A model generated the notes under the pieces. The model saw only the letters and a list, made by a program, of their open reading frames with translations. It had not been told where the DNA came from and did not search any database. Below, one piece after another: positions 52,600-63,141 of a stretch of DNA of 64,000 nucleotides. The stretch is from Sphingomonas ginsenosidivorax. GTDB taxonomy: Bacteria > Pseudomonadota > Alphaproteobacteria > Sphingomonadales > Sphingomonadaceae. Each line of letters starts with the position of its first letter. The first letter of the stretch is position 1. The position numbers were made by a program, and so were the translations under genes. Where the stretch lies: contig NZ_VOQR01000001.1 of the NCBI RefSeq assembly GCF_007995065.1, positions 3,894,998-3,958,997 on the forward strand, written 5' to 3'.

Positions 52600-52667
52600 A
52601 AGGAGCGTGCCTTTCAGGCATCCTCTCCTAAAAACTTTGGCTGGTCTCACGACCGGCCTTTTTTTTT
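52600..52667 (+). ncRNA. Candidate small RNA with anti-SD-like loop
   Basis: A hairpin GTGCCT-TTC-AGGCAT (52607-52621) is followed by a single-stranded CCTCTCCTAAAA and the terminator hairpin with nine Ts. Pyrimidine-rich CCTC-type single strands between hairpins are common in alphaproteobacterial small RNAs that bind ribosome sites. No clear promoter is visible, so it could also be processed from the autotransporter mRNA 3' end. Confidence 0.3.
52639..52667 (+). terminator. Rho-independent terminator after the autotransporter
   Basis: GGCTGGTC and GACCGGCC (52639-52646, 52651-52658) pair with one mismatch around a 4-nt loop and are followed by nine consecutive Ts. It is the clearest intrinsic terminator in the window, 130 bases after the autotransporter stop. 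Confidence 0.85.
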
Positions 52668-52930
52668 GATTCGATTTGGCGCATGCTGGCCGTGCCGTCG
52701 CTAGCCGTAACAAGAAAAGAAACGTGCAGGAGTGGTGCCGCCGGGAAAACCGGCACCGGCCGGACGACCGCGCGGGGGATGAGCGAGACGCTCTCCCCCG
52801 CACTGCCCAACCAGCGGCTCTCCTTTTGATCGAAGCGCCTAGTCCCGGTGGACGCCGCGCCTCCGATGACGGCGTTACACGCCCGGGCCGCCATCGCCTT
52901 CACTCATCCGCATCCTGGTGACCTGCCCGG

Positions 52931-54178
52931 TCAGCCGGCCAGTACGGCGCAGGCTTCTCCGATCGCTGCATGGACGCGGTCCAGGTCGGAAGGGGTGATG
53001 CTGTAGGGGGGCATGACGTAAACGGTGTTGCCCAGCGGGCGCAACAGCAGGTCTCGGTCGCGGAAGAATGCGAGGAGGCGGGGGCCGAGTTCGGAGAGAT
53101 AGGCCGCGTTGCCGCCGAGCTCCAGCGCGATGATCGTGCCGAACGCGCGGGCGCCGGTGACGCCGGGCAGCGTCGCGAGCGTCGAAAGGCCGGCCGCCTG
53201 GCGCGCGGCGAGACCGGCGACGCGTTCGAGCACCGGCTCGTCGCGCCAGATCGCCAGATTGGCGTTCGCCGCCGCGCAGGCGAGCGGGTTGGCGGTGTAG
53301 CTCGACGAATGGAAGAACATCCGCGCGCGGTCGGTGCTCCAGTGCGCCTCGAAGATCGGCTCGATCGCCATCGTCACCGCCAGCGGCACGGCGCCCCCGG
53401 TCAGCCCCTTGGACAGGCACAGGATGTCGGGCACGACGCCGGCCTGTTCGCAGGCGAGCAGCGTGCCGGTCCGGCCCCACCCGGTCATCACCTCGTCGGC
53501 GATGAAGAGTACGCCCGCGGCAGCGCAGATCGCGCGCATCTGCGCCAGGACGTGTGCCGGATAGAACAGCATCCCACCCGCGCCGAGGACCAGCGGCTCG
53601 ACGATGAACGCCGCCGCACCGTCAGCGCAGGCGCGCTCCAGCGCGTCGAGCGTCGCCTGCTCGTGGCCCGGTGACGGAAACGGCACCGTCGCCACGTCGA
53701 ACAGCAGCGGCGCATAGGCCTGGTTGTAGACGCCGCGCGCGCCGACCGACATCGCGCCGATCGTGTCGCCGTGATAGCTGTGTTCGAGCACGACGATGCG
53801 GTGGCGCGGCTCGCCGCGCGCGGTCCAGTAGCCGAGCGCCATCTTCAGCGCGACCTCGACGCTGGTCGATCCCGAATCGGAGAAGAATACGCGCGTCAAC
53901 GCCTCGGGCATGATCGCGCGCAACCCCTGCGCCAGGTCCTCGGCAGGCTGGTGCGTCCAGCCGGCGAAGATGATCTGGTCGAGCCGCTCGGCCTGCTCAC
54001 GCATCGCGGCGACGATGCGCGGGTGGCAATGGCCATGCGTCGTCACCCACCAGGACGAGATCGCATCGACGATCCGCCGCCCGTCGACGGTATGCAGGAT
54101 CGCGCCCTCGGCATGCGTGACCTGCGGGATCGGCTCGCCCAGCCCGTGCTGCGTGAACGGATGCCAGACCGCGCTCAT
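52931..54178 (-). CDS. bioA: Adenosylmethionine-8-amino-7-oxononanoate transaminase BioA
   Basis: A 415-residue class-III PLP aminotransferase. WHPFTQHG at the N-terminus, [64 protein letters not shown] and LSKGLTGG with the PLP Lys (near 257) are typical of BioA. It transfers an amino group from SAM to KAPA to make DAPA in biotin synthesis. Its ATG overlaps the bioD stop (ATGA). It is last in bioF-bioD-bioA. Confidence 0.95.
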   Translation of the reverse strand: MSAVWHPFTQHGLGEPIPQVTHAEGAILHTVDGRRIVDAISSWWVTTHGHCHPRIVAAMREQAERLDQIIFAGWTHQPAEDLAQGLRAIMPEALTRVFFSDSGSTSVEVALKMALGYWTARGEPRHRIVVLEHSYHGDTIGAMSVGARGVYNQAYAPLLFDVATVPFPSPGHEQATLDALERACADGAAAFIVEPLVLGAGGMLFYPAHVLAQMRAICAAAGVLFIADEVMTGWGRTGTLLACEQAGVVPDILCLSKGLTGGAVPLAVTMAIEPIFEAHWSTDRARMFFHSSSYTANPLACAAANANLAIWRDEPVLERVAGLAARQAAGLSTLATLPGVTGARAFGTIIALELGGNAAYLSELGPRLLAFFRDRDLLLRPLGNTVYVMPPYSITPSDLDRVHAAIGEACAVLAG

Positions 54179-54792
54179 GCGAAATCGCCCAAGTCGAACG
54201 CATCGGCGAACGCCGCGGCGAGCGTGGCGCCGTCGAGCGGGTCGAGCCGCGGCAGCCGCCCCAGCCGCCGCACGCCACCGATGGCGGCGATCGTCGCCTC
54301 GCTGTCCTCGACCGCGTCGCCGATGAAGGCGATGCCGAGGATCGGCACGCCGCGCGCGCGCAGCGCCTCGATCGACAACAGGCTGTGGTTGATCGTCCCG
54401 AGCCCGGTGCGCGCGACCAGCACGACCGGGCGTCGCCAGCGCGCGAACAGGTCGGCGAAGGCCAGGTCGCGGGTGACGGGCACCAGCACGCCGCCGGCTC
54501 CCTCGACCACCAGCGATCCGTCGACCACGGGCAGCGCAAGGCGTTCGGTGTCGATCGCGACTCCGTCGATCTCGGCGGCACGGTGCGGCGAGCACGGGGT
54601 CTGCAGCACATAGGCGCTGGGCACGATCCGCGCGACGCCGAGCCGCGCGACGGTATCGAAGTCGCCGCCGCCGTCGAGCCCCGCCTGGATCGGCTTCCAG
54701 TAGGAAGCGCCGAGCGCAGCGGCGAGCCCCGCGGCGAAGACGGTCTTGCCGATGTCGGTGTCGGTCCCGGTGACGACGAACGTGCGGGTCAT
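54175..54792 (-). CDS. bioD: Dethiobiotin synthetase BioD
   Basis: 205 residues with a P-loop-like [22 protein letters not shown], the substrate segment YWKPIQAG, and [15 protein letters not shown], the conserved GAGG loop of BioD. It closes the ureido ring of dethiobiotin with CO2 and ATP. Both ends overlap neighbours (ATGA with bioF, ATGA with bioA), so the three are translated in a chain. BioB is not in the window. Confidence 0.95.
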   Translation of the reverse strand: MTRTFVVTGTDTDIGKTVFAAGLAAALGASYWKPIQAGLDGGGDFDTVARLGVARIVPSAYVLQTPCSPHRAAEIDGVAIDTERLALPVVDGSLVVEGAGGVLVPVTRDLAFADLFARWRRPVVLVARTGLGTINHSLLSIEALRARGVPILGIAFIGDAVEDSEATIAAIGGVRRLGRLPRLDPLDGATLAAAFADAFDLGDFA

Positions 54793-55910
54793 TGCAGGCT
54801 CTCCAGCGTATCAGCCAATGCGGTGATGTCGGCGTCGGTGACGTTCAGCGTCAGCGAGATCCGCAGCCGCGAGGTGCCGACCGGCACGGTGGGCGGACGA
54901 ATGCCGCGGACGTCGAAGCCGGCCGCCTGCAGTGCGCTCGCCAGCCGCATCGTCGCGGCGTCGTCACCGATCACCAGCGGCAGGATCTGCGATCCGCTCG
55001 GCGCGACGCCGCACGGCGCCAGCTTACGTTCGGCGAACGCGACCAGCTGTCGGAGCCGGTCGCGTCGCGCGGGCTCGTCGGCGACGATCCGGAGCGATTC
55101 GCGCACCGCACTCGCCATCAGCGGCGACGGGGCGGTGGAAAAGATGAAGCCGCGCCCACGATTGACCAGGAAATCGCGCATCGTCGGCGGACCGCACAGC
55201 AGCGCGCCCTCGCAACCGAGCGCCTTGCCGGCGGTGTGGAGCGTGATGATCGAGGCCCGGTCCGCGAGTTCCGCGGTCAGGCCGCGGCCGTCGGGGCCAA
55301 GCACGCCGGTCGCATGCGCCTCGTCGATCAGCAGCACGGCGTCGTGGCGCTCGGCGACGACGGCGAGCGCGGCGAGCGGCGCGCGGTCGCCATCCATGCT
55401 GTAGAGGCTCTCGACCGCGATCCACGGCGTGCCCGTGCCACCGCGGCGGCGCCAGTCGCGGATCTTATCCTCGGCGGCATCGGCGTCATTGTGCGCGGCG
55501 GACACGCAGGTCGCGCGGCCCAGCCGCATGCCTTCGTGCGCGCTGGCATGGATCAGCGCGTCGTGGACGACCAGGTCGCCGGTCTGCGGCAATGTCGCGA
55601 ACAGGGTCGTGTTGGCGGCGAACCCGCTGGCGAAGACGAGCGCGGCCTCGCTGCCGAAGAACCGGGCGGCCTCGTCCTCCAGCGCTTCGTGCTCGTCGCA
55701 ATTGCCGCGCAGCAGGCGCGAACCACCCGATCCCACCGGAACGCCGCGCGCGAGCGCATCGGCGACAGCGGCCCGCAGCCGCGGTGACTGCGCCAGTCCG
55801 AGATAGTCGTTGGAGGAGAAGTCCACGCCCGTCCGGGGGCGCAGCGAACGCAGCCGGTCGCGCGCCCGAAGCGCGGCAAGATCGGTACGGTGCGGGTCGA
55901 GCGTCGCCAT
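54789..55910 (-). CDS. bioF: 8-amino-7-oxononanoate synthase BioF
   Basis: A 373-residue alpha-oxoamine synthase: [61 protein letters not shown], and [12 protein letters not shown] with the PLP Lys near 229. It condenses pimeloyl-ACP/CoA with alanine. It is first in the biotin operon; the 104-bp gap to the divergent diguanylate cyclase holds its promoter, with no clear BirA-type box that I can see. Confidence 0.95.
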   Translation of the reverse strand: MATLDPHRTDLAALRARDRLRSLRPRTGVDFSSNDYLGLAQSPRLRAAVADALARGVPVGSGGSRLLRGNCDEHEALEDEAARFFGSEAALVFASGFAANTTLFATLPQTGDLVVHDALIHASAHEGMRLGRATCVSAAHNDADAAEDKIRDWRRRGGTGTPWIAVESLYSMDGDRAPLAALAVVAERHDAVLLIDEAHATGVLGPDGRGLTAELADRASIITLHTAGKALGCEGALLCGPPTMRDFLVNRGRGFIFSTAPSPLMASAVRESLRIVADEPARRDRLRQLVAFAERKLAPCGVAPSGSQILPLVIGDDAATMRLASALQAAGFDVRGIRPPTVPVGTSRLRISLTLNVTDADITALADTLESLQ

Positions 55911-56014
55911 TCCGGTCCCCTAACCGCATCCGCGCGCCATGCCGACCCGTATCTGTCCTGCGTGTCTTGCGGCGGGCAAAGATCAGTTAACTTCGTCGGG
56001 GTAGCATCGCGATC

Positions 56015-57769
56015 ATGGAACTCTCTGTCAGGTCGATTGGCCGGACGGCGGTTGTCGTCGCCGTCTACTTCGCCAGCGCGATGGCTGCCGTCATGACGAC
56101 TCGCTTCGGCGGCGGCGTCGCCTGTGTTTGGATCGCGACCGCGGTGCTGGGTGCGGCGCTGGTCACCAGCCCGCGCCGCGACTGGGTGATGCTCTGCGTC
56201 GGCTGTGGCCTTGCCGGCGTGGTCGCCACCGCGTCGTTCGGGCTCGGCTTGCGGGCGGCGCTGCCGCTCGGGCTGCTCAACGTGGTCGAGGCAGTGACGG
56301 GCGCGGTGCTGTTGCGCTGGCTCGAGCGGCGGCATCAGGCCGGCGATCCGGTCGGCCGGCTGGCGATCCTGGTTTTCGCGACCGCGGTGGTGGCGCCCGT
56401 CATCGGCGCGACGGTGGGCGCCGCGGTCGCCGCCTGGGTCGGCAGCGGTGGTTATTGGATCAATTGGGTCCGCTGGTACGCCGGCCATTCGCTGGGCACG
56501 CTGACCTTCATGCCGGTGTTCGCGATGTTCCTGTCGGGCAACGTCCGACGCACGGTCTCCAGGGCGTCGCGCCGGCAGATCGCCGAGAGCGCGGCGTTGT
56601 TGATGCTGGTCGTCCTGACGACGCTCGCGGTCTTCCTGCAGAAGACGCTGCCCCTGCTGTTCGTGCCGATCCTGCCCGTGATCCTGGCGACCTTCCGGCT
56701 GGGCCGCCTGGGGGCGGCGCTGTCGATCGTGTGCGTGGCGGGGATCGGTGGCGTGCTGACGCTGAAGGGCTTCGGGCCGGTCAACCTGGTCGGCGGCGAC
56801 ATCGTGTCGCGGGTGCACCTGTTTCAGTTCTACCTCGCCGCGACGGTGATGACCGCATTGCCCGTCGCGGCCGACCTGGCGCGGCGCGACCGGCTGTACG
56901 CGCGGTTGCGCGACAGCGAGGCGCGCTACCGGCTGCTGACCGACAATTCGACCGACATCGTGATGAGCCTGCACGTCGATGGGACGGTCCGCTATGCGTC
57001 GCCGTCGATCACGCAGCTCGGCGGCTATGCGCCCGACGATGTCATCGGGCGCAACGCGATCGACCTCGTGCTCGAATCGGACCGGCTTGCCGTCTCGGCC
57101 GCGCACCGGGCGGCGGTGGCGACGCCGGGCGTGACGCAGATCGTCGAATTCCGCGCGCGGATGGCGGATGGGTCGCTGCGCTGGTTCGAGGCGCATTCGC
57201 GCGGCGTCGCCGACGAGAGCGGTGCGGCGATCGGGATCGTCAACGCGGCGCGCGACGTCTCGCATCGCAAGCAGCTGGAGGCCGAACTGACCAGCGCGGC
57301 CCTGACCGATCCGCTGACCGGGCTCGCCAACCGGCGCCGGTTCGACCTGCGGCTCGCCGAGATCCACCGCGCCGAACAGGGCGGATGCCTCGCGATCTTC
57401 GATATCGATCACTTCAAGGCGGTCAACGACCGGCATGGCCACCAGGCCGGCGACGACGTGCTGCGGACCTTCGCGACGATCGCGCGGGGGTGCGTGCGCG
57501 ACGGCGATCTCATCGCGCGGCTCGGCGGCGAGGAGTTCGGCATCGTCCTGCCCGGCGCGAGCGTCGACCAGGCGCGCCTGGTCTGCGAACGGTTGCGCGC
57601 GACGATCGCGGACACCGCGTTCGCACTGGGCGAGAAGCGCACGCGGATCACGGTCAGCGCCGGCATCGCCTCGTTGGTCGGCGATTCGGATGCGGTGCTG
57701 AAGGCGGCCGACGCAGCGTTGTACCAGGCGAAGCGGGCAGGGCGGAACCGGTTGCGGCTGGCGGCGTAG
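56015..57769 (+). CDS. MASE1-PAS-GGDEF diguanylate cyclase
   Basis: A 584-residue membrane signalling protein. About residues 1-290 form a MASE1-like sensor with eight or so hydrophobic helices. A PAS domain (about 305-420: YRLLTDNSTDIVMSLHVDG, RYASPSI) follows. The GGDEF domain has ALTDPLTGLANRR, FDIDHFKAVNDRHGHQAGD and RLGGEEFGI (near 505); the inhibitory I-site RDGD stands five residues before GGEEF. All catalytic residues are intact, so it should make cyclic-di-GMP. It is divergent from bioF and not linked to it by function. Confidence 0.9.
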   Translation: MELSVRSIGRTAVVVAVYFASAMAAVMTTRFGGGVACVWIATAVLGAALVTSPRRDWVMLCVGCGLAGVVATASFGLGLRAALPLGLLNVVEAVTGAVLLRWLERRHQAGDPVGRLAILVFATAVVAPVIGATVGAAVAAWVGSGGYWINWVRWYAGHSLGTLTFMPVFAMFLSGNVRRTVSRASRRQIAESAALLMLVVLTTLAVFLQKTLPLLFVPILPVILATFRLGRLGAALSIVCVAGIGGVLTLKGFGPVNLVGGDIVSRVHLFQFYLAATVMTALPVAADLARRDRLYARLRDSEARYRLLTDNSTDIVMSLHVDGTVRYASPSITQLGGYAPDDVIGRNAIDLVLESDRLAVSAAHRAAVATPGVTQIVEFRARMADGSLRWFEAHSRGVADESGAAIGIVNAARDVSHRKQLEAELTSAALTDPLTGLANRRRFDLRLAEIHRAEQGGCLAIFDIDHFKAVNDRHGHQAGDDVLRTFATIARGCVRDGDLIARLGGEEFGIVLPGASVDQARLVCERLRATIADTAFALGEKRTRITVSAGIASLVGDSDAVLKAADAALYQAKRAGRNRLRLAA

Positions 57770-57818
57770 GGCCCGATCAGAGGATGATCCCCCGGGTCTT
57801 TGCCGCTAAGGCGCCGCG

Positions 57819-58049
57819 ATGACCGCGTCCGATCTCCAGTCCCTGCTCATCACCACCTTGCTGCGCGACCATGGCGGCGACCGCCGGCGGTGGCGGCTCG
57901 TGCTGGGCGAGGTGAAGGTTTATCCGCTCGCCACGCACCCGCACTGTAACTGGTCGGTGACGCCGTCGGGCGCGTTCGACGATATCGACGCGGTCGAGAC
58001 GCTGGTCGACCGCGTCCGCGCACAGCATCCGATCGTGAGCCTGTGCTGA
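57819..58049 (+). CDS. Small protein of unknown function
   Basis: 76 residues, no signal peptide. Its residues HPHCNWSVTPSG and AVETLVDRVRAQHPIV give a compact alpha/beta pattern. An AAGG site lies about nine bases before the ATG. I do not recognise a family. It lies between the cyclase and another small gene on the same strand. Confidence 0.6.
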   Translation: MTASDLQSLLITTLLRDHGGDRRRWRLVLGEVKVYPLATHPHCNWSVTPSGAFDDIDAVETLVDRVRAQHPIVSLC

Positions 58050-58113
58050 CCGCACACACCCGTCTTGGCAAACCGGCCGCCACGCGGCAGGGCGACACGC
58101 AAAGGAGCGACAC

Positions 58114-58398
58114 ATGGCAAAGCAGTTCTGGGCCCAGCTGATCGAGCTGGACGAAGAGATCGAGGCCGCGAGCATCTCGGGCGCGACGGACCACGAGGAG
58201 GCCGCCGAATCCCTGGTCGCCGATTTCGTCGGCCAGATGGGCGGCGAGATCACCAAGGGTGCGGTCCGCGTCTGGGTCGATGGCGGCGCGGAGAAGGTCT
58301 ATGACTGGCAGGCCGACTTCACGATTCCCGAGGACGCGGGCGACGACGAGGACGAGATCGAGGTCGAAGGTGAGATCGAGCTGCGGGAACGTATCTGA
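58114..58398 (+). CDS. Small acidic protein of unknown function
   Basis: 94 residues with a GGAG site six bases before the ATG. The C-terminal third is strongly acidic (EDAGDDEDEIEVEGEIEL). The N-terminal part is mixed helix and strand. No family is recognised. It could be co-transcribed with the preceding 76-residue gene, 64 bases upstream. Confidence 0.65.
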   Translation: MAKQFWAQLIELDEEIEAASISGATDHEEAAESLVADFVGQMGGEITKGAVRVWVDGGAEKVYDWQADFTIPEDAGDDEDEIEVEGEIELRERI

Positions 58399-58429
58399 CG
58401 AATCGGCAGCTCTGACGAACGGTCGTTAG

Positions 58430-59575
<1,146 letters not shown>

Positions 59576-59671
59576 GCGGTCGTTCGCGGTACGATTCAAT
59601 CTAACATAGGTTAAATCTCGGCGATATACGCGTCCGATCGGCTTCCAGCCTTTTCGCACATCGAGACGTGT

Positions 59672-59830
59672 ATGCAGACTTTTCCCAAGCCGAACAGCCT
59701 CGTCGTGGCGCGCGACCATCTCGTCCGCGCACTCGACATTCTCGACGACAGTACGGAACTGGTCATCGCAGCGCGGGTCGCGGACGTGATCGAGTTGCTG
59801 AACGCGGTGCTCCCCGCCGCCGGGGTCTAG
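59672..59830 (+). CDS. Short ORF of 52 codons, unknown function
   Basis: An intact small ORF (PKPNSLVVARDHLVRALDIL..., ending VLPAAGV) in the gap between mreB and the convergent reductase gene. The upstream patch TCTAACATAGGTTAAATC is AT-rich and could be a promoter. The ribosome site is weak. It ends four bases before the stop of the reductase gene. The predicted product is helical with no known family. Confidence 0.45.
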   Translation: MQTFPKPNSLVVARDHLVRALDILDDSTELVIAARVADVIELLNAVLPAAGV

Positions 59831-59833
59831 CCC

Positions 59834-60649
59834 CTAGCCGACGAATGCGCGCTCGATCACGAAATCGCCCGGATTGGCGTTCGAACCTTCGGTAAAGCCG
59901 GTCGCCTCGAGCAGTTCGGCAAAGTCGCGGATCATCGCGTTGCTGCCGCACAGCATCACGCGGTCGGTCGCGGGGTCGAGCTTGGCGGGGCCTTTCAGCG
60001 GCGCGGCGAACACCGTGCCGTCGTCGATTAGCGCGCCGATCCGCTTGTGGTTGCGGAACTGTTCCTGCGTGACGGTCGGCACGTAGACGAACTGTGCCTT
60101 GGCCTCGTCGGCGATCAGCGGATCCTCGGCCAGCTGCGACTCGAGTTCTTCGTAATAAGCCAAGTCGCTGACGCGGCGGACGCTGTGGACCAGCACGATC
60201 TGGTCGAACCGCGCATAGACGTCGGGATCGCGCAGCAGGCTGAGGAACGGGGCAAGCCCGGTGCCGGTCGCGAGCAGGAACAGCCGGCTGCCCGGCAGCA
60301 GCGCGTCGCACACGAGCGTGCCGGTCGGCTTTTTGCCCAGATAGACCTGGTCGCCGGTCTGGATCTGCTGCAGCCGCGAGGTCAGCGGGCCGTCGGCGAC
60401 CTTGATCGACAGGAATTCGAGTTCGTCGGCATAGGCCGGGCTCGCGATCGAATAGGCGCGCATCAGCGGCTTGGTGTCGCCCGGCAGCCCGATCATCACG
60501 AACTCGCCCGAACGGAACCGCACCGATGCCGGCCGCTCGATCGCGAAGCTGAACAGATGTTCGTTCCAGTGCCGCACCCAGGTCACGGCCGCCGACATGA
60601 AGGCGACGTTGTCGGGGATCAGCACGGGCGGGCGAGTCGTCACGGTCAT
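59834..60649 (-). CDS. fpr: Ferredoxin-NADP+ reductase
   Basis: A 271-residue FNR of the bacterial Fpr type. The FAD motif RAYSIASPAY, the LSIKVADGPLTSRL stretch, the NADP-binding ATGTGLAPFLSLLRDPDVY, and MLCGSNAMIRD are conserved, and the C-terminus ends GDFVIERAFVG as in subclass Fpr proteins. It moves electrons between NADPH and ferredoxin or flavodoxin, often in oxidative-stress response. The start at ATG 60649 gives a normal-length N-terminus; farther in-frame codons upstream are unlikely. Confidence 0.92.
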   Translation of the reverse strand: MTVTTRPPVLIPDNVAFMSAAVTWVRHWNEHLFSFAIERPASVRFRSGEFVMIGLPGDTKPLMRAYSIASPAYADELEFLSIKVADGPLTSRLQQIQTGDQVYLGKKPTGTLVCDALLPGSRLFLLATGTGLAPFLSLLRDPDVYARFDQIVLVHSVRRVSDLAYYEELESQLAEDPLIADEAKAQFVYVPTVTQEQFRNHKRIGALIDDGTVFAAPLKGPAKLDPATDRVMLCGSNAMIRDFAELLEATGFTEGSNANPGDFVIERAFVG

Positions 60650-60813
60650 GAACGCAGATTCCGGATTGGGGATGGCCGGCGGCATGCCGACAGGATTGCG
60701 GGGCGCTATATCGTCGGCACCGCGCGGGCGCACGACAAAATAATGCGGGGGAGCAATGGTTCCGCTTTGCCGCTCGGTGATAGGGTCGGCGCATCACGAG
60801 CAGCGAGCGGTCC

Positions 60814-61977
60814 ATGCCCCAGTACGGCGACTACCAGAATCTCCTCTACGGCGCGGCACTCGGTGGGGTGCTGCCCAGGGTGCCGGTCGATTTCGCGACG
60901 CTCGAGGCGCAGGCCTGTGCCGCGTTGCCGCCATCGGTGCGCACCTATGTCCAGGGCGGATGCGGCGACGAGCATACGCAGCGGCACAATGCCGATGCGT
61001 TCCGGCACTGGGGGCTGACGCCGCGGATGATGGTCGACTGCCGCCAGCGCGACCTGTCGATCGACCTGTTCGGGATGCGCCTGCCGAGCCCGGTGTTCAT
61101 GGCGCCGATCGGCGTCACCGGGATGTGCATGCAGGACGGGCATGGCGACCTCGCCGCCGCGCGTGCCTCCGCTTCGACCGGCGTGCCGCTGATGGCGTCG
61201 ACGCTGTCAAACGATCCGCTCGAGTCGGTCGCGGCGGCCTGCGGCGACACGCCGGGGTTCTTCCAGCTCTATACCCCCAAGAACGAGGCGCTGACCGAAA
61301 GCCTCGTCCGCCGCGCGGAGGCGGCGGGCTACAAGGGTATCGTCGTCACGCTCGACACCTGGGTGACCGGATGGCGGCCGCGCGACCTGAATACCGGCAA
61401 TTTCCCGCAGCTGCGCGGGCATGTGCTCACCAACTATTTCAGCGACTCCGTGTTCCGGTCGCTGCTTGCCGTGCCGCCGGAGCAGGACGGGCCCGCGGCG
61501 GTCCGCGCCTGGGCCGGGCTGTTCGGGCGCGTGCTGACCTGGGACGACATGCCATGGTTGCGCTCGTTGACCAAGCTGCCGCTGATCCTGAAGGGCATCT
61601 GCCACGGCGACGACGCGCGCCGCGCGATCGACCTCGGCGCGGATGCGATCTATTGCTCGAACCATGGCGGGCGGCAGGCCAATGGCGGGATCGCCGCGAT
61701 CAACCTGTTGCCGGACGTGGTGGCTGCGTCGGGGAGCACGCCGGTGCTGTTCGATTCGGGCGTGCGGTCCGGCACCGACGTGGTCAAGGCGCTGGCGATG
61801 GGCGCGACGGCGGTCGGGATCGGCCGGCCGTACAGCTATGGCCTCGCGCTCGACGGCGAGGCCGGGGCGGCGCATGTGCTGCGCTGCATTCTGGCGGAAG
61901 CTGACCTGCTGATGGCGGTGAACGGCTACCCGACGATCGCCGCGGTGCGCGAGGCGGGAGTGAGCCGGCAGGGGTGA
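60814..61977 (+). CDS. FMN-dependent alpha-hydroxy-acid oxidase (lactate 2-monooxygenase-like)
   Basis: 387 residues of the FMN alpha-hydroxy-acid dehydrogenase family. YVQGGCGDEHTQRHNADAF near the N-terminus, PVFMAPIGVTGMCMQDG, FFQLYTPKNEALTESLV, and SNHGGRQANGG with the catalytic His near 284 are present, followed by FDSGVRSGTDVVKALAMGA. The YVQGG rather than YYxSG variant points to lactate 2-monooxygenase-like proteins. Its exact substrate cannot be told. It is monocistronic and followed by a long palindrome. Confidence 0.85.
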   Translation: MPQYGDYQNLLYGAALGGVLPRVPVDFATLEAQACAALPPSVRTYVQGGCGDEHTQRHNADAFRHWGLTPRMMVDCRQRDLSIDLFGMRLPSPVFMAPIGVTGMCMQDGHGDLAAARASASTGVPLMASTLSNDPLESVAAACGDTPGFFQLYTPKNEALTESLVRRAEAAGYKGIVVTLDTWVTGWRPRDLNTGNFPQLRGHVLTNYFSDSVFRSLLAVPPEQDGPAAVRAWAGLFGRVLTWDDMPWLRSLTKLPLILKGICHGDDARRAIDLGADAIYCSNHGGRQANGGIAAINLLPDVVAASGSTPVLFDSGVRSGTDVVKALAMGATAVGIGRPYSYGLALDGEAGAAHVLRCILAEADLLMAVNGYPTIAAVREAGVSRQG

Positions 61978-62003
61978 GCGCAAGAACCAATCCTCCCCTG
62001 CAA

Positions 62004-62095
62004 GGGGAGGTGGCTGGCGCAGCCAGACGGAGGGGTGACCCGCTCTCGATAGGCTGACACCCCTCCGTCAGCTGCTGGCTGCCACCTTCCCTTCC
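62004..62095. repeat. Interspersed inverted repeat between convergent genes
   Basis: Arms near 62004-62036 and 62058-62095 (cores AGCCAGACGGAGGGGTG and CACCCCTCCGTCAGCTGCTGG) are imperfect inverted copies, with an extra hairpin CCTCCCCTGCAAGGGGAGG at 61992-62010. It lies between the ends of the oxidase (61977) and tmk (62110) and may end transcription from both sides. Confidence 0.75.
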
Positions 62096-62109
62096 AGAAC
62101 AGGAAAGGA

Positions 62110-62766
62110 CTACAGCGCCGCCACGATCTCCGCGGCGATGTCCGCCGGTGGCCGAGACGCGCCGTTCTTGACAGTCGATACGCGCAGCCATTCGCCCAGC
62201 ACGCGCCCCTGCGTCATCGCCGCATAATTCGCCCGCACGCGGTCCTGCAGCCCAGTATCGGCCTCGTACGCGTCGAACGTATCGTCGGTGTACGACCGCT
62301 TGCGCTTCTTGAGGATCAGCCCGCGGGCGATGTCCGCCGGGGTGTCGAGATAGATCGACAGATTGGGCGCGGGCAGCGCGAACGCGCCGGTCTCCAGGGC
62401 CGCGATCCACTCCATCATCGCGCCCGCCTCGTCCGCGGGCACCTGGGCCGCCTGATACGCCATGTTCGACGCGATATAGCGGTCGAACACCACGACCTCG
62501 TGCGCGTCGAGCGCCGCCATCAGCACGCCCCGCGACTCCATCCGGTCGAGCGCATAGAGCGTCGCCGCCGCCTTGGGCGACACCGGCCGCGGCAGCGTGC
62601 CCGCGAGCATCGCGCCCAGCGCCCAGCCGCCGACCGTCTCGGTATAGCGCGGGAACGAGATGACGCACGCGCTGCGCCCGGCGGCGAGCAACTGCTCGAC
62701 CACCAGCGCGGACGCGGTCGCCTTGCCCGCGCCGTCGGCGCCCTCGATCGCGAGGAGGAACCCCAT
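62110..62766 (-). CDS. tmk: Thymidylate kinase
   Basis: 218 residues with the P-loop GADGAGKAT, VVVFDRYIASNMAYQ (the DRY/DRF motif), ALETGAFALPAPNLSIYLD, and the LID segment LKKRKRSYTDDTFDAYE. It phosphorylates dTMP to dTDP. The P-loop has Ala where Ser/Thr is more usual near the end (GKAT), still fitting the fold. Its start overlaps the stop of the chorismate mutase gene by one base, so they are co-transcribed. Confidence 0.88.
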   Translation of the reverse strand: MGFLLAIEGADGAGKATASALVVEQLLAAGRSACVISFPRYTETVGGWALGAMLAGTLPRPVSPKAAATLYALDRMESRGVLMAALDAHEVVVFDRYIASNMAYQAAQVPADEAGAMMEWIAALETGAFALPAPNLSIYLDTPADIARGLILKKRKRSYTDDTFDAYEADTGLQDRVRANYAAMTQGRVLGEWLRVSTVKNGASRPPADIAAEIVAAL

Positions 62767-63042
62767 CAGGCCTGCAGCCGCTCGTGGTGGCGGATCACCT
62801 CGTCGATGATGAAGCGCAGGAACTTCTCCGAGAATTCGGGGTCGAGCTGCGCTTCTTCCGCCAGCCGGCGCAGCCGCGCGATCTGGCGCTCCTCGCGGCC
62901 GGGAATCCGCCGGCGGAGGCCATGGGTCGCCTTGTGGCGGCCGACCGCCTGCGTCACCTTGAAGCGCTCGCGAGCATGTGGATCAGCGCCGCGTCGATAT
63001 GTCGATGCTCTGGCGGTATCCGCTCAGCAGGTCGTCGGTCAT
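62766..63042 (-). pseudogene. Chorismate mutase, frameshifted
   Basis: From ATG 63042 the frame reads MTDDLLSGYRQSID then leaves frame. The expected continuation (IDAALIHMLA, then ERFKVTQAVGRHKATHGL) is found in the two other frames, showing single-base losses at about 63000 and 62970. The rest (TQAVGRHKATHGL to HHERLQA) is intact. A segment reading LRRRIPGREERQ where LPPADPGREERQ is usual looks like a pair of compensating shifts. Restored, the protein is an AroQ-type chorismate mutase of about 92 residues acting in aromatic amino-acid synthesis. Sequencing error is likelier than true decay. Confidence 0.7.
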
Positions 63043-63141
63043 GCGAACCCTTCGTTTCAACGTCGCGCGCCTTTTGCGGGCGTCCGGCGCGCCCGGCAAG
63101 ACTTGCTTTGCGAGGGCGATGCGGCCACAGGCTCGGGGCAG

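Larger units (their letters stand above)
52509..52930. other. Spacer between autotransporter and bioA with terminator and RNA hairpins
   Basis: A 422-bp region without a convincing gene. It holds short inverted repeats after the autotransporter stop (GTGCAA/TTGCAC, around 52547-52573), a possible small RNA ending in a terminator (to 52667), a GGTGCCG/CGGCACC hairpin around 52734-52757, and a strong hairpin at 52772-52801 with arms GCGGGGGA/TCCCCCGC. The last may help end the bio operon. A 91-residue minus-strand ORF here has no recognisable features. Confidence 0.5.

Noticed and set aside
52628-52903. 91-residue minus-strand ORF in the spacer before bioA
   Set aside because: It overlaps the terminator hairpin and other structured DNA, has no good ribosome site and no recognisable family.
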